Source: Arthrobacter sp. NtRootA1
Lineage (GTDB): Bacteria; Actinomycetota; Actinomycetes; Actinomycetales; Micrococcaceae
Reading direction: 5' to 3'
Assembly: GCF_019976975.1 (NCBI RefSeq)
Contig: NZ_AP024630.1
Location: 806,001-870,000, forward strand
DNA: 64,000 bases
The position numbers were made by a program, and so were the translations under genes. Every line of letters begins with the position of its first letter. Position 1 is the stretch's first letter. This document shows, piece by piece, positions 1 to 8,382 of this stretch. The notes beneath the pieces are model-generated. The model was not told the origin of the DNA. It made no database searches and worked only from the letters and a program-made list of their open reading frames with translations.

Positions 1-102
1 CCGGCGGTGCCTGCGTTGCCAGACGGTGTTCAATCCGAACACCACTGCCATGATCACCAGTAGGCATCCGAGTCCCACGCCAATCCCGATGAGCTCGTTC
101 AC
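1..102 (-). CDS. Small membrane protein, 3' end outside window
   Basis: The visible part is 34 codons starting with GTG at 102 and running off the left edge. It begins MNELIGIGVGLGCLLVIMAV, a hydrophobic stretch that should form one membrane helix, followed by a basic end rich in Arg and His. The GTG overlaps the TAG stop of the upstream gene (TAGTG), so the two are probably translationally coupled. No family is recognised. The true length is unknown because the gene is cut by the window edge. Confidence 0.5.
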   Translation of the reverse strand, partial: MNELIGIGVGLGCLLVIMAVVFGLNTVWQRRHRR

Positions 103-473
103 TATTCGGCGCTCCACGCCTGCCGGGCCTTCTGCGCCTGCAACCACCGCCGTCGGCGGCTGGCGATAACGAAAGCCCACCAGACCATGACTGAGGAGGC
201 GAGCCCAAGGATTATGCTCCAGATACCCGTCCCCACTTCGTCAGGAAGGGTGAGGCAGTAGACGCCCAGGGCAAGCATCCCACCGCTTAGGAGCGTAAGG
301 AAGCAGGCCGCCACCCTGATGGTTGTCGGGTCCTGGAGCGGCGTGACGGCCGCCATCGAGTATCCTCCGGGGACACCTCCGGGCCCATACTGCTCCTCGA
401 ACTGGCGGACGTTGACCGGGTTCGGATCATAAGGCGATCCGTCCGACCGGGCGAAGATTTTCTTGTTCTCCAT
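102..473 (-). CDS. Small two-helix membrane protein
   Basis: A 123-residue protein with a soluble, Pro/Gly-rich N-terminal half (about 1-50) and two hydrophobic segments, roughly residues 52-77 (from IRVAACFLTLLSGG) and 81-104 (GIWSIILGLASS onward), followed by a basic tail with an RRRR cluster. The ATG at 473 is preceded by AGGA at a good distance, and the SD overlaps the region just after the stop of the gene upstream. It sits in a run of three tiny membrane genes on the same strand. The function is not recognised; a membrane accessory role is only a guess. Confidence 0.6.
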   Translation of the reverse strand: MENKKIFARSDGSPYDPNPVNVRQFEEQYGPGGVPGGYSMAAVTPLQDPTTIRVAACFLTLLSGGMLALGVYCLTLPDEVGTGIWSIILGLASSVMVWWAFVIASRRRRWLQAQKARQAWSAE

Positions 474-483
474 GGCGATCCTG

Positions 484-603
484 TCAGAGTCCGGTTGCGA
501 GGGCGTCGACCGGGATGAGCCGGTCCTTGATTTCGAATGTACCGCCGCCGAGGAAGCAGAACGCTACGATGACGCGAAAGAAGATGACGCGGAGAACCAA
601 CAT
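484..603 (-). CDS. Putative 39-residue membrane peptide
   Basis: A short reading frame from ATG at 603 to TGA at 486-484. It starts MLVLRVIFFRVIVAFCFLGG, a clear hydrophobic helix, and ends in a polar tail of about 18 residues. It lies 10 bp upstream of the 102-473 gene on the same strand, and the spacing suggests coupled translation. The SD is weak and the frame stays open upstream, so the start is uncertain. Support is the hydrophobic profile and the operon-like position only; no homologue is recognised. Confidence 0.35.
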   Translation of the reverse strand: MLVLRVIFFRVIVAFCFLGGGTFEIKDRLIPVDALATGL

Positions 604-1061
604 CCATCCCGCGCGCCAGAATCCGGGGGCGCTCGCCCGATGTTTCAGGCACCGCGGAGCACCTTGGTGCTTGAACTCCCAATGCTGCAGGCTCTGTGAT
701 GGCCCCAGTTTGCTAGGCGTGCCTGGCACGCTGCCCAATGATCTTTCCGTGGCACCATCGCGTTGTCGAGTGATGCCACTGTGTTCTTCGCTGCGTATGC
801 GCCTCGGCCGCAGTCGGGGCTCCGGCCGTTCTTTCGCCTCGAAGATTCGGGGACGGGGTATACGGCGAGGCATTCTGCCGCGTCACCTCGACTACGACAG
901 GCTGAGGTTACGAGACAGGGGGTATTCCTGCGCCCATGATTCTTCGTTGCCACGGGTTCTGTGCCGGAGGAGACTTGAACCGGCGGCATCGCATACCGTG
1001 CCGCCCGCGGGGCCATCCGGCTGCGGGGCCTGGCAGCCCCCAGTAGCGGCTTGGGATATCG
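604..1061. other. Intergenic stretch without a supported gene
   Basis: No reading frame here has protein-like composition together with a ribosome binding site. All frames give Arg/Ser/Pro-rich translations typical of antisense or non-coding high-GC DNA. The stretch lies between the tiny membrane genes and a broken lipoprotein gene, so it may be decayed sequence. Confidence 0.4.
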
Positions 1062-2214
1062 ATGACTTCCAGGACAGCCCTTGTAAAGGCCGCCCGCCCG
1101 TCTCACTACTGTTTTGCCCACTATGCAGCGGGTGGCTTCCATCCTGAGTCCCAATACTGGCGGGACATAGGGTGTCAGCGTGTAGCGGCGCTCATTGTCA
1201 GCCTGGGATTGTTGTTTTCGGTGAACGCCTGCACCTATGAGGAGCCGGTGGGGGAGGAATCGCTGCCGGGTTCTGTCTCTCCCGCGCCCCGGGTCTCGGA
1301 CCCGGAACCAGCTGTTGGGGCGCGGCAAGACTGGGGACCCGATGCCATGTTCTACACGGATGCGGGAATCCCGTATTCGGGGGAAAACAAATGGGAGTCG
1401 ACAGTTGGTGTGGCATCGTTTACAACGACCTCCACTGGGGTGGTGTACGTCGATGCTGAGACGTCGGGCATTGTTTGGGAAGACTGGGAGCATGCTGCCA
1501 GAGCTATAGGACGGCAGCCATGGCTGGAACCCAGCGGCACTCGTGTGGGCTATCAGTGGGGTGAGTTCCGAGAAATAGTCGGAAACCCTAGCCATGACCT
1601 GGTCTCTTGGGTCGAAACGATAGACGGACACCGCGGGGACATCGTCGTAGTGCAGCCAAGTACAGGGAAAGTCCTCGCCCGCACGGGAATCAATTCTCCC
1701 CCCCGAACATGGCGTGATCTTCGGTTCAATAGACGATGCCGCGGTCTACTATGCAACCTCGCCCGGAGGAGGCAGAATCGCGAATGTGTGGGTTTGGCGG
1801 TGGGCCGAAGGTGGAGCTCCGCAAGCCAGCAACCTTGATGTTGCCGACGTCAGCGGTGGCACGTGGGCGGTAGTGAGGGAAGATCGAATCAATTTCCAGA
1901 GCGCCGACGGAACGGTCTTGTCATCGGTCCACGCGTCCTATGGAGACCGGACGGCATTCGGTAGCGGCCTCAGCCCGGGTGGCCGGTTCTGGTACGCACC
2001 GGCTTATGACCTGATCGTCGAGACGGCGACCGGCGCAACTGTCAAGATCGGACGCGATTTCCAGCAACGTTACGGTTGGGCTGGACCTGAAGAATTGACC
2101 CTCGTTGGCCCAGGCATCTCAGTTTGCTCTGCAATAACGGGGATATGCGAGGGACCATTCAAGTCCAGGAAAACGGCAAACTTCGTTAACCACTTTGGGC
2201 TTCCAGTCAACTAA
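1062..2214 (+). pseudogene. Lipoprotein gene broken by a +1 frameshift at a C7 run
   Basis: Two frames make one protein. The first carries a signal peptide with a lipobox (LGLLFSVNAC) followed by an extracellular domain. It goes out of frame at seven consecutive C (1698-1704). Removing one C restores ...NSPPEHGVIFGSIDD and joins the second frame, which ends at 2214, giving about 383 residues from the ATG at 1062. The N-terminal 35 residues before the signal peptide look unlike coding sequence, so the true start may be lost or also shifted. The domain has repeated short beta-like segments (VVYVDAET, VVQPSTGKVLA) reminiscent of beta-propeller proteins, but no family is named. It could be a real pseudogene, a slippage-controlled gene or a sequencing error. 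Confidence 0.6.
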
Positions 2215-2317
2215 CCGAGACGAGAACCTCGAACAGAGGCCGATACTCAAAAGATGCGCTGGGGAGGCGAACGATCCAACTTCAGGCGGAGCAAAGGCCG
2301 TCTCGGAACTCGTGTCC
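2215..2317. other. Short gap with no feature seen
   Basis: Non-coding gap between two decayed genes. Nothing recognised. Confidence 0.3.
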
Positions 2318-2506
2318 CTAACAGGTCGTGTCGAGCGTGTTCATGGCTGCCTGAGACATGGCAATGTATTGCGGGTCATCGAAGCCAACCGGGTCGGGTC
2401 GGGAGCGCAGGCCACCGCCATCGCGATCTGGCGGGATCCGTCGAAGCTGATCATCGCGAGCGTCGTGTAGCCCCGCACCACACCCACACAGGCCGCGAAG
2501 CGCCTG
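2318..2506 (-). pseudogene. Possible C-terminal remnant of a serine hydrolase
   Basis: On the reverse strand one frame reads GYTTLAMISFDGSRQIAMAV, which resembles the last strands of penicillin-binding or class C beta-lactamase-like serine hydrolases. A second frame then carries VGFDDPQYIAMSQAAMNTL up to a TAG at 2320-2318, like a C-terminal helix. The two pieces are in different frames, and nothing upstream (2507 onward) continues either, so only a frameshifted tail is left. The family assignment is by eye and weak. Confidence 0.3.
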
Positions 2507-2536
2507 ACTGCGCACTGTCCCATGACAGTGCGCAGT
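2507..2536 (-). terminator. 12-bp hairpin downstream of the small membrane gene
   Basis: Perfect inverted repeat ACTGCGCACTGT (2507-2518) and ACAGTGCGCAGT (2525-2536) with a six-base loop CCCATG. It lies 14 bp after the stop of the 2551-2811 gene, so it is a likely transcript end. There is no T run, so it may instead stabilise mRNA. Confidence 0.45.
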
Positions 2537-2550
2537 GATGGCCCCGGGGT

Positions 2551-2811
2551 TCAGTTGCGGACCAGACGGGCCAGCAGGATGGCGCGAAGCCGGTGAAGGT
2601 GCGGCATCAGCCCATAGATCACGATCGGCACGGCAACGGTAGCCAGAAGGAAGGTGCGCAGCACGGGATGCAGGGTTACTAGCCAGTCGCCGACTACGAG
2701 GTTGATGACGGTCAGCGTGGGAAACACCGCCAGCCAGATCATGAGGGCGAGCTGATGTTGGGTTGGCGGCGGGGTCTGGGTGGGGCGCTGGGTTGTTGCT
2801 TGATCGGACAT
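2551..2811 (-). CDS. Small membrane protein with two helices
   Basis: An 86-residue protein. The ATG at 2811 is chosen because AAAGGAG sits seven bases upstream; an in-frame start further out lacks this. Residues 1-20 are Gln/Pro/Thr-rich and polar. Two membrane helices follow (about 22-44, LALMIWLAVFPTLTVINLVV, and 50-68), then a basic tail (HLHRLRAILLARLVRN). The membrane part looks like the C-terminal segment of COG3224-type antibiotic-biosynthesis-monooxygenase proteins, here without the enzyme domain; this is from memory. It follows the flavoprotein gene by about 46 bp and is probably cotranscribed. Confidence 0.65.
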   Translation of the reverse strand: MSDQATTQRPTQTPPPTQHQLALMIWLAVFPTLTVINLVVGDWLVTLHPVLRTFLLATVAVPIVIYGLMPHLHRLRAILLARLVRN

Positions 2812-2857
2812 GAAGGCTCCTTTGGTATTCATTGGGCATCTGGTGATGGGGTTTGGA

Positions 2858-3787
2858 TCAGTAGCCCAGGCTGAAGGCGCGGACAGCATTTCGGGTGTCC
2901 TCTTCTATCAGGTCGGCGTTGATGGCTATTGCTGAAGTGGATCCTTCGCCTGCTGCGGTTATGACTTGGGCGCGGGGGTTCGCTACATTACCTGCAACCC
3001 ATACCCCGGGAATGGTGGTGAGCCCTGTGCCGTCGCGGACCACCCACCCGGAATCATCCATTTCGCAGCCGATCCTGGCTAGGAGGTCGTTGTGAGGGAC
3101 GAAGCGGGGAGGGACGAACAGGGCCTGCCGGCGGATAATCCGTCCGTCGTCCATTTCCACTCCGCTGAGCTGGTCGTTCTCGACGAGGACTCGCTTCACG
3201 GTGCCTTCGACGATCCCGATCGCGCGGGCCACGAGCTCGGAGCGCTGCAGCGGTGTTAGGGATCCGGGCGGGGTGAAGAACACGACGTCCGTCGTCCACT
3301 GCCGCACAGTCTGCACATACCGAACGGATTCAGCAGAACCGCCGAGCACGCCAAGCTGTCGGTCGCGGACCTCGAAGCCGTGGCAGTACGGGCAATGCAG
3401 GACGTCCCGGGCCCATCGGGCCGCAAGACCGGGAATGTCCGGCAGTTCGTCACGCAGGCCGGTGGCGATCAGCAGGCGGCGCGCCGAAACCCGCTGGCCG
3501 TCCGAGAGCAGAACCCAGAACCCCGATCCGCCCGACAGCACCAGCTCGGTCACGTCACCGGCACGGATCTCGCCCCCGTAACCTTTCATTTCGTCCCTGC
3601 CCACTTCGAGCAGCCCGGCCGGCGGCATACCATCACGGGACAGGAAGCCGTGCATGTGCGGGGCCGGCGCGTTCCGGGGGGCGCCGGAGTCCACTACGAG
3701 GACTTTCCGGCGGGCCCGTGACAACACCAGGGCCGCCGAGAGTCCGGCCGCTCCGCCGCCCACTATCACTACGTCAAATTCAGTCAT
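2858..3787 (-). CDS. Thioredoxin-reductase-like FAD oxidoreductase (CPYC type)
   Basis: A 309-residue pyridine-nucleotide disulfide oxidoreductase. An N-terminal FAD-binding Rossmann motif (GGGAAG, about 10-15) is followed by a CPYCHGFE motif with the redox pair C132/C135, a second nucleotide-binding region (about 145-165) and a C-terminal FAD-contacting segment (GVWVAGNV). The CPYCHG form is typical of GliT-like and other thioredoxin-reductase-like proteins that act on small-molecule disulfides rather than thioredoxin. The second GxGxxA motif is imperfect (GVLGGSAES), so NADPH use is not certain. It is divergent from an XRE-cupin regulator 81 bp away, which probably controls it. Confidence 0.85.
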   Translation of the reverse strand: MTEFDVVIVGGGAAGLSAALVLSRARRKVLVVDSGAPRNAPAPHMHGFLSRDGMPPAGLLEVGRDEMKGYGGEIRAGDVTELVLSGGSGFWVLLSDGQRVSARRLLIATGLRDELPDIPGLAARWARDVLHCPYCHGFEVRDRQLGVLGGSAESVRYVQTVRQWTTDVVFFTPPGSLTPLQRSELVARAIGIVEGTVKRVLVENDQLSGVEMDDGRIIRRQALFVPPRFVPHNDLLARIGCEMDDSGWVVRDGTGLTTIPGVWVAGNVANPRAQVITAAGEGSTSAIAINADLIEEDTRNAVRAFSLGY

Positions 3788-3833
3788 GGCTCAAGGCTGT
3801 CCGGCATCCTGCGCTGCGACAACAAACGTTGCT

Positions 3834-3865
3834 GTTTCCGGGAATTAGGTGTTTCTGGGAATTAA
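3834..3865. promoter_or_regulatory. Direct repeat in the regulator/flavoprotein intergenic region
   Basis: GTTTCCGGGAATTAG (3834-3848) is repeated as GTTTCTGGGAATTAA starting at 3851, a 17-bp period with one mismatch over 14 bases. It sits just before the XRE regulator start and 47 bp from the divergent flavoprotein start, so it is a candidate operator. Binding is inferred from position only. Confidence 0.4.
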
Positions 3866-3868
3866 GCG

Positions 3869-4486
3869 TTGGATAGCCCTGTGACCGACTCAGTACCAGC
3901 GATCGCGGCCGCCCTTGAGCAGGTTGGACCACGGCTGAAACGACTGCGCACCCAGCGCGGCGTTACGTTGACAGCTCTCGCTGCCGCTACCGGAATTTCG
4001 AAGAGTACTTTGTCGCGGCTGGAGACAGGGCAGCGGCGCCCCAGCCTGGAACTGCTGCTGCCCCTCGCTCAGGCGTACCGCGTGCCACTGGATGACCTTG
4101 TCGGCGCCCCCGACGTCGGAGACCCCCGTGTCCGCCTCAAAGCCGCCGGCTCGAACGGGCGGACCGTCATTCCGCTTACGCGCCAGCCCGGTGGCATGCA
4201 GGCCGCGAAGATCGTCATCCCCACCACGAAGATCCACCCCGAACCCAAGACGCATGAAGGATACGAATGGCTTTATGTCCTCTCAGGACGCATGCGCCTG
4301 GTTCTCGGCGACCACGACTTGATCCTCGAACCCGGGGAAGTGGCGGAGTTCGACACGCACGTCCCTCATTGGTTCGGCAGCACAGGAGACCAGCCCGCAG
4401 AAGTCCTCAGCGTCTTCGGCGGACAGGGCGAACGGATGCACGTCCGCGCCAAGTCAAACATTCGGGCGAAAAGCCGCAAACAGTAG
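3869..4486 (+). CDS. XRE-family regulator with C-terminal cupin domain
   Basis: A 205-residue protein. Residues about 18-75 form a helix-turn-helix (LKRLRTQRGVTLTALAAATG then ISKSTLSRLETGQRRPS), and residues about 125-195 form a single cupin barrel (HPEPKTHEGYEWLYVLSG ... HVPHWFG). This architecture is common in repressors or activators that sense a small ligand through the cupin. The start is uncertain: TTG at 3869 or in-frame GTG at 3881, neither with a strong SD. It is divergent from the flavoprotein operon, its likely target. Confidence 0.85.
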   Translation: MDSPVTDSVPAIAAALEQVGPRLKRLRTQRGVTLTALAAATGISKSTLSRLETGQRRPSLELLLPLAQAYRVPLDDLVGAPDVGDPRVRLKAAGSNGRTVIPLTRQPGGMQAAKIVIPTTKIHPEPKTHEGYEWLYVLSGRMRLVLGDHDLILEPGEVAEFDTHVPHWFGSTGDQPAEVLSVFGGQGERMHVRAKSNIRAKSRKQ

Positions 4487-4530
4487 AGGCCCGGAATTCG
4501 GACGCAGGCACACGTAATCGCTTCAGTCAG

Positions 4531-4574
4531 AAAAACTGAGAACCCCTGGAAATCCTTGATTTCCAGGGGTTCTC
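4531..4574 (-). terminator. Rho-independent terminator of tRNA-Thr
   Basis: A perfect 16-bp stem (4538-4553 with 4559-4574) and five-base loop, followed on the reverse strand by five T. It starts seven bases after the tRNA 3' end. The same stem could also end the forward XRE-cupin transcript, but on that side there is no T run. Confidence 0.85.
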
Positions 4575-4580
4575 TACCGA

Positions 4581-4652
4581 GCTTCCTATCAGAATCGAAC
4601 TGATGACCTTTTCATTACGAGTGAAACGCTCTACCGACTGAGCTAAGGAAGC
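4581..4652 (-). tRNA. tRNA-Thr (anticodon CGT)
   Basis: A 72-nt cloverleaf on the reverse strand. The acceptor stem is GCTTCCT/AGGAAGC. The anticodon arm TTTCA-CTCGTAA-TGAAA gives anticodon CGT (reads ACG), and the T arm ATCAG-TTCGATT-CTGAT is complete. CCA is not encoded. A strong terminator follows immediately, so it is a single-gene transcript. Confidence 0.95.
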
Positions 4653-4868
4653 ACCGCGTTCATCGCCGGTTTCCCGGGCGATCACGCAAGACATAACTGT
4701 AATAGAGGCACCGCGCCCGGGTCAAAACGAGGGCGGTGGTGGCCGTTGCGGGGATGTTCACCTGCATGTCGGGCCGGGTTCAGGCGGCCTTTTCCGGGCG
4801 GCCGGAAGCTGGGAAATCAACGGTGGCGGTTACATCGAGCCACGAAAACCAGCCGAAGGAGCCGCGCA

Positions 4869-5615
4869 ATGACCGAGGACGCAATAACCACGGATACGAA
4901 CAACACTCCCCACCGGCTACGGCTGGCCGTGGTGGACATGGTGGGTACCACGATTACCGACGATGGCCGCACGGAGCGGGCTCTGTCCCGCGCGTTGGTG
5001 GAGCACGGCGTGAAACCGGGCAGCAGGCGCTTCGAGAGCATGCTCGGTTATGCGCGTGACACCATGGGCTTCTCGAAAATGGCGGTCTTTGGGGACCTCT
5101 TCGGCGACGCCGCGGTGGCAGAGAGCGCAAACAAGGTCTTCGAGAGGGCTTATGACGAGTTGATCGAGGACTCTGGTATCCGGGCTATCCCTGGCGCGGA
5201 GGATGCCATTATCTGGATGCGGGAGTCCGGCATCCAGGTGTGCCTTGCCACGGGCTTCGGCCGCCATACGCAGAACATGGTGCTCGAGTCACTCGGGTGG
5301 ATGGGTTTGGCGGACCTTAGTTTATGTCCGGCAGATGCGGGCCGCGGCCGGCCCTACCCGGACATGATCCTGACGGCGTTGCTCGCCTTGGACCTCGATG
5401 ACGTGCGGGAGGTGGCCGTGATTGGAGATACCAGCTCAGACATGCTCTCAGGCGTCCGCTCGGGTGCATCCCTGATTGCCGGCGTCCTCACAGGCTCCCA
5501 CTCCGAGGCGACGCTGCGCGCAGCGGGTGCTACCGTCGTCGTGGATTCCATCAAGCAACTCCCGCTCCTGCTGGAGAAACACGAATCCAGGCCTGTCACG
5601 TCACGGGAGACTTAG
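4869..5615 (+). CDS. Phosphonatase-like HAD hydrolase
   Basis: A 248-residue HAD-superfamily phosphatase. The ATG at 4869 has AAGGAG about seven bases upstream; the frame extends further 5' but without that support. Motif I is DMVGTT with the nucleophile Asp near residue 18. GRPYPDM and GDTSSDM near the C-terminal half match phosphonoacetaldehyde hydrolase (PhnX) closely. A Lys in MGFSK may correspond to the Schiff-base Lys of PhnX, but the His that follows it there is absent, so C-P bond cleavage cannot be assumed. The family is best described as PhnX-like. It converges on the hydrolase gene, overlapping it by four bases at the stops. Confidence 0.8.
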   Translation: MTEDAITTDTNNTPHRLRLAVVDMVGTTITDDGRTERALSRALVEHGVKPGSRRFESMLGYARDTMGFSKMAVFGDLFGDAAVAESANKVFERAYDELIEDSGIRAIPGAEDAIIWMRESGIQVCLATGFGRHTQNMVLESLGWMGLADLSLCPADAGRGRPYPDMILTALLALDLDDVREVAVIGDTSSDMLSGVRSGASLIAGVLTGSHSEATLRAAGATVVVDSIKQLPLLLEKHESRPVTSRET

Positions 5616-7222
5616 CACTGCAGTCCGTCCTGCGGCAGCTTGCCGTCCACAAAGTAATCGTCGACGGCGGTGCTGACGCATGAGTTCGAGCGGCCATAGG
5701 CTGTGTGCCCCTCACCTTCCCAGGTGACCAGGGCCGCATTTTCCAGCTGTTTGCGCAGCGACTGTGCCCACTCCAGGGGGGTGGCCGGGTCGCCGGTGGT
5801 ACCGATGACGACGATGGGGGCGGAGCCGGTGTAGTCCACAGGGGCCGGCGTGCGGGTGTTCTTGTACGGCCAGTCCTTGCAGGTCACCCCGCCGTAGGCG
5901 AAGAATGCGCCGAATGTTGGAGATTCTTGCTTGAGGCGAACTTCCTCAGCCCTCATTCCGGCGGTATCGCTGACCATTGGGTAGTCGAGGCAGTTGATGG
6001 CCTGGAACGCGAACGCCGAGTTTGAACTGTACGTACCGTTGGCTTCGCGGTCCGCCCCGAGATCGGCGATGCGCATCATCTGGGACACGTCACCGGAGAA
6101 TGCACTGTCCAGGGCCTGGGTCAATGCCGGCCAGCTTTGGTTGTCATAGAGCGGGAGGAAGAGCCCGTTGACAAACTCGGTCCCGGTCACCAGCCTCCCG
6201 TCCTTGGCTGTTTGGGGGTTCTGGTCCACTGCGTTGATGAGATCCCTGATTTCCTGGACTCCGTTGTCAACGGAGCCACTCAGGGGGCACCCCTTTTGAC
6301 GAAGGCAGTCGTCGACGTACGTGCGAAGGGCCTTTTCAAACGCTTTAGCCTGCCCCGCAGTCAGTTCCTCGTTGCTGATGGACGGGTCCACGGCACCGTC
6401 CAGGACTAGGTGCCCGACGTTCTCAGGGAACAGCGAGGCGTAGGTGGAACCCAGGAAAGTACCGTAGGAATAGCCCAGGTAATTGAGCTTGGCATCGTTG
6501 ACGACCGCGCGCAGGACGTCCAGGTCTTTGGCAGCACTGACGGTATCAATGTGCTCCAGCACGGGTCCGGTCTTCTCGACGCACTTCTCAGCGAGGGACT
6601 TGTTGAAGGCCAAGGCGGCAGCCAGGCCTTGGTCCGTGTCCTTCCGGAATACTTTCTCGCGAGCGGCGTCGCGTTCTGCATCAGACAGGCAGGTGACCGG
6701 AGCGGACCGCTTGACGCCGCGGGGGTCGAAGCCCACCATGTCGTAGTTGGCGCGGAGCTTCTCGGTGAAGTGCGTGTTTCCCGCATCCTTGACGAAATCG
6801 ACGCCGGAGCCGCCCGGACCTCCCGGATTGACCAGGATGGAACCCTTCTTGGTGCCCGTGCTGGGCAATTTGATGGCGGACAGCGTGATGTCGGCGGAGT
6901 CCGGTTTGCCATAGTCCAGGGGAACCTTGACCTCAGCACACTGGAACCCGTCCTCGCACGAGGTCCATTTCACGGCCTGTGAGTAGTACTTTTCGAGGCC
7001 TTTAGGCGCCGAGGCCGCAATGGACGGGTCAACAGTGCTGGTGCTTGGCTTCGCCGTAGGTGTCGGCAGGAAGGGCAACGAGCAGGCACTGAGCACCAGC
7101 AGGGAGGCAAGGGCCAAGCAGAGGGCCGCGAACCCGCGCCGCCTGGCACTCCTGCCCGCAGCAGGCTGGACAGACCGGTCCCTTATAGGGGTACCGGCGG
7201 GCCGGCGAGGTGCGGACTTCAT
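5612..7222 (-). CDS. Exported alpha/beta hydrolase (TAP-like peptidase), lipoprotein
   Basis: A 536-residue protein of the tripeptidyl-aminopeptidase-like alpha/beta hydrolase family found in actinobacteria. An arginine-rich N-terminus and hydrophobic segment end in LLVLSACSLP, a lipobox, so it is probably membrane-anchored outside the cell. The oxyanion loop NPGGPGGSG and nucleophile elbow GYSYG are clear, and a C-terminal GEGHTAYGRSNSC supplies the catalytic His; an Asp in TTGDPATP is the third member. The ATG at 7222 has AGGAG five bases upstream. It lies eight bases after holB and is probably its cotranscribed last gene. Confidence 0.88.
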   Translation of the reverse strand: MKSAPRRPAGTPIRDRSVQPAAGRSARRRGFAALCLALASLLVLSACSLPFLPTPTAKPSTSTVDPSIAASAPKGLEKYYSQAVKWTSCEDGFQCAEVKVPLDYGKPDSADITLSAIKLPSTGTKKGSILVNPGGPGGSGVDFVKDAGNTHFTEKLRANYDMVGFDPRGVKRSAPVTCLSDAERDAAREKVFRKDTDQGLAAALAFNKSLAEKCVEKTGPVLEHIDTVSAAKDLDVLRAVVNDAKLNYLGYSYGTFLGSTYASLFPENVGHLVLDGAVDPSISNEELTAGQAKAFEKALRTYVDDCLRQKGCPLSGSVDNGVQEIRDLINAVDQNPQTAKDGRLVTGTEFVNGLFLPLYDNQSWPALTQALDSAFSGDVSQMMRIADLGADREANGTYSSNSAFAFQAINCLDYPMVSDTAGMRAEEVRLKQESPTFGAFFAYGGVTCKDWPYKNTRTPAPVDYTGSAPIVVIGTTGDPATPLEWAQSLRKQLENAALVTWEGEGHTAYGRSNSCVSTAVDDYFVDGKLPQDGLQC

Positions 7223-7230
7223 GGATTCTC

Positions 7231-8382
7231 CTATTGCTGGATGAGGCTGGTCGCCATGGACTCGACCGCCAACAGCGGCGCCACGTTGGTGGTGGTAATA
7301 CGGACACGGGCCTTGTTGATCGCGTCCATCCGGGCGAGGGTCGCTTCCGGGGTGGAGCGGGCGGCGTATTCTTCAAGATCGCTCTTGAGCTCAACGTTGA
7401 CCAGCTCCACGGCGTTCCCCAATTGGATGATCAGGACATCCCGGTAGAAGGACAACAGATCGGTCAGCGTGCGGTCCAGCGAGTCCGTGATGGAGCGCTT
7501 GGCACGGCGTTTTTGGTCGTCCTCAAGCTGCCTCACCTGGCTCCGCATGGACGGTGGCAGGGTGCCCGACTCTGGTGCGCCAAGGCTTGCCAGGAGCGCA
7601 ATTTTCTCGGCCGCGTCGCGTTCATCATTGGAGCTGTTGGCTTCATCGGTGGCAATCTTGACGAGCTTCTCGGCCATCATCACCGCTGCCGTAACCCCAC
7701 GGAGTCCCAAGGGGATGCGAACCGTTTCGAGACGGCGTTCGCGGGCGTCCGCGTCCCGGGCGAGGCGGCGGGCAATTCCGATGTGGCTTTGCGCGGCACG
7801 GGCAGCCCGGTCCGCGAGTTCGGGATCAATGCCGTCACGCCTTACCAGCAGTGCGGCGACGTCGGAGGCTGGGGGAAGCCGAAGGCTTACGGGACGGCAG
7901 CGCGATCGGATGGTAACCAGTACGTCTGCCGGCGATGGGGCGCACAGCATCCAGATAGTACGCGGAGTCGGTTCCTCGATCGCCTTCAACAGGACGTTGG
8001 TGGTTCGTTCCGCCATGCGGTCCGCGTCCTCAACGATGATGATCCGCCAACGGCCAGTGGCGGGACGGTCGCCAGCCTTTGAGACAAGTTCGCGGGCTTC
8101 GTCAATGGTGATGGTGACTTTTTCGGTCCGTACGAATGTCACATCCGAATGGGTCTCGCCGAGGATCGTGTGGCACGCGGCGCACTCCCCGCAGCCACGC
8201 AAAGTGACGTCGTCCTGCTCGCAGTTCAGCGCGGCAGCGAAAGCCTTGGCAGCGTTGGAACGGCCCGATCCCGGAGGGCCGGTGAAGAGCCAGGCATGAG
8301 TGAGGCCGGTTTCGCCCTGCGCTGCCTGCTTGAGCTGGGCAACGACCGGCGACTGGCCTTGGAGGTCGTCCCAAACATTCAT
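7231..8382 (-). CDS. holB: DNA polymerase III delta-prime subunit
   Basis: A 383-residue AAA+ clamp-loader subunit acting at the replication fork. A P-loop-like GPPGSGRS is at 35-42, with Arg in place of the usual Lys, which fits the non-hydrolysing role of delta-prime. Four zinc-binding cysteines occur at C54, C64, C67 and C70, and the SRC sensor motif is in TIRSRCRPVS near residue 162. The ATG overlaps the tmk stop by four bases. tmk-holB is a conserved bacterial pair. Confidence 0.93.
   Translation of the reverse strand: MNVWDDLQGQSPVVAQLKQAAQGETGLTHAWLFTGPPGSGRSNAAKAFAAALNCEQDDVTLRGCGECAACHTILGETHSDVTFVRTEKVTITIDEARELVSKAGDRPATGRWRIIIVEDADRMAERTTNVLLKAIEEPTPRTIWMLCAPSPADVLVTIRSRCRPVSLRLPPASDVAALLVRRDGIDPELADRAARAAQSHIGIARRLARDADARERRLETVRIPLGLRGVTAAVMMAEKLVKIATDEANSSNDERDAAEKIALLASLGAPESGTLPPSMRSQVRQLEDDQKRRAKRSITDSLDRTLTDLLSFYRDVLIIQLGNAVELVNVELKSDLEEYAARSTPEATLARMDAINKARVRITTTNVAPLLAVESMATSLIQQ

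Noticed and set aside
645..1631. 328-codon reverse frame across the broken lipoprotein region
   Set aside because: Arg/Ser/Pro-rich composition without domains, and it is antisense to the lipobox-containing frame.
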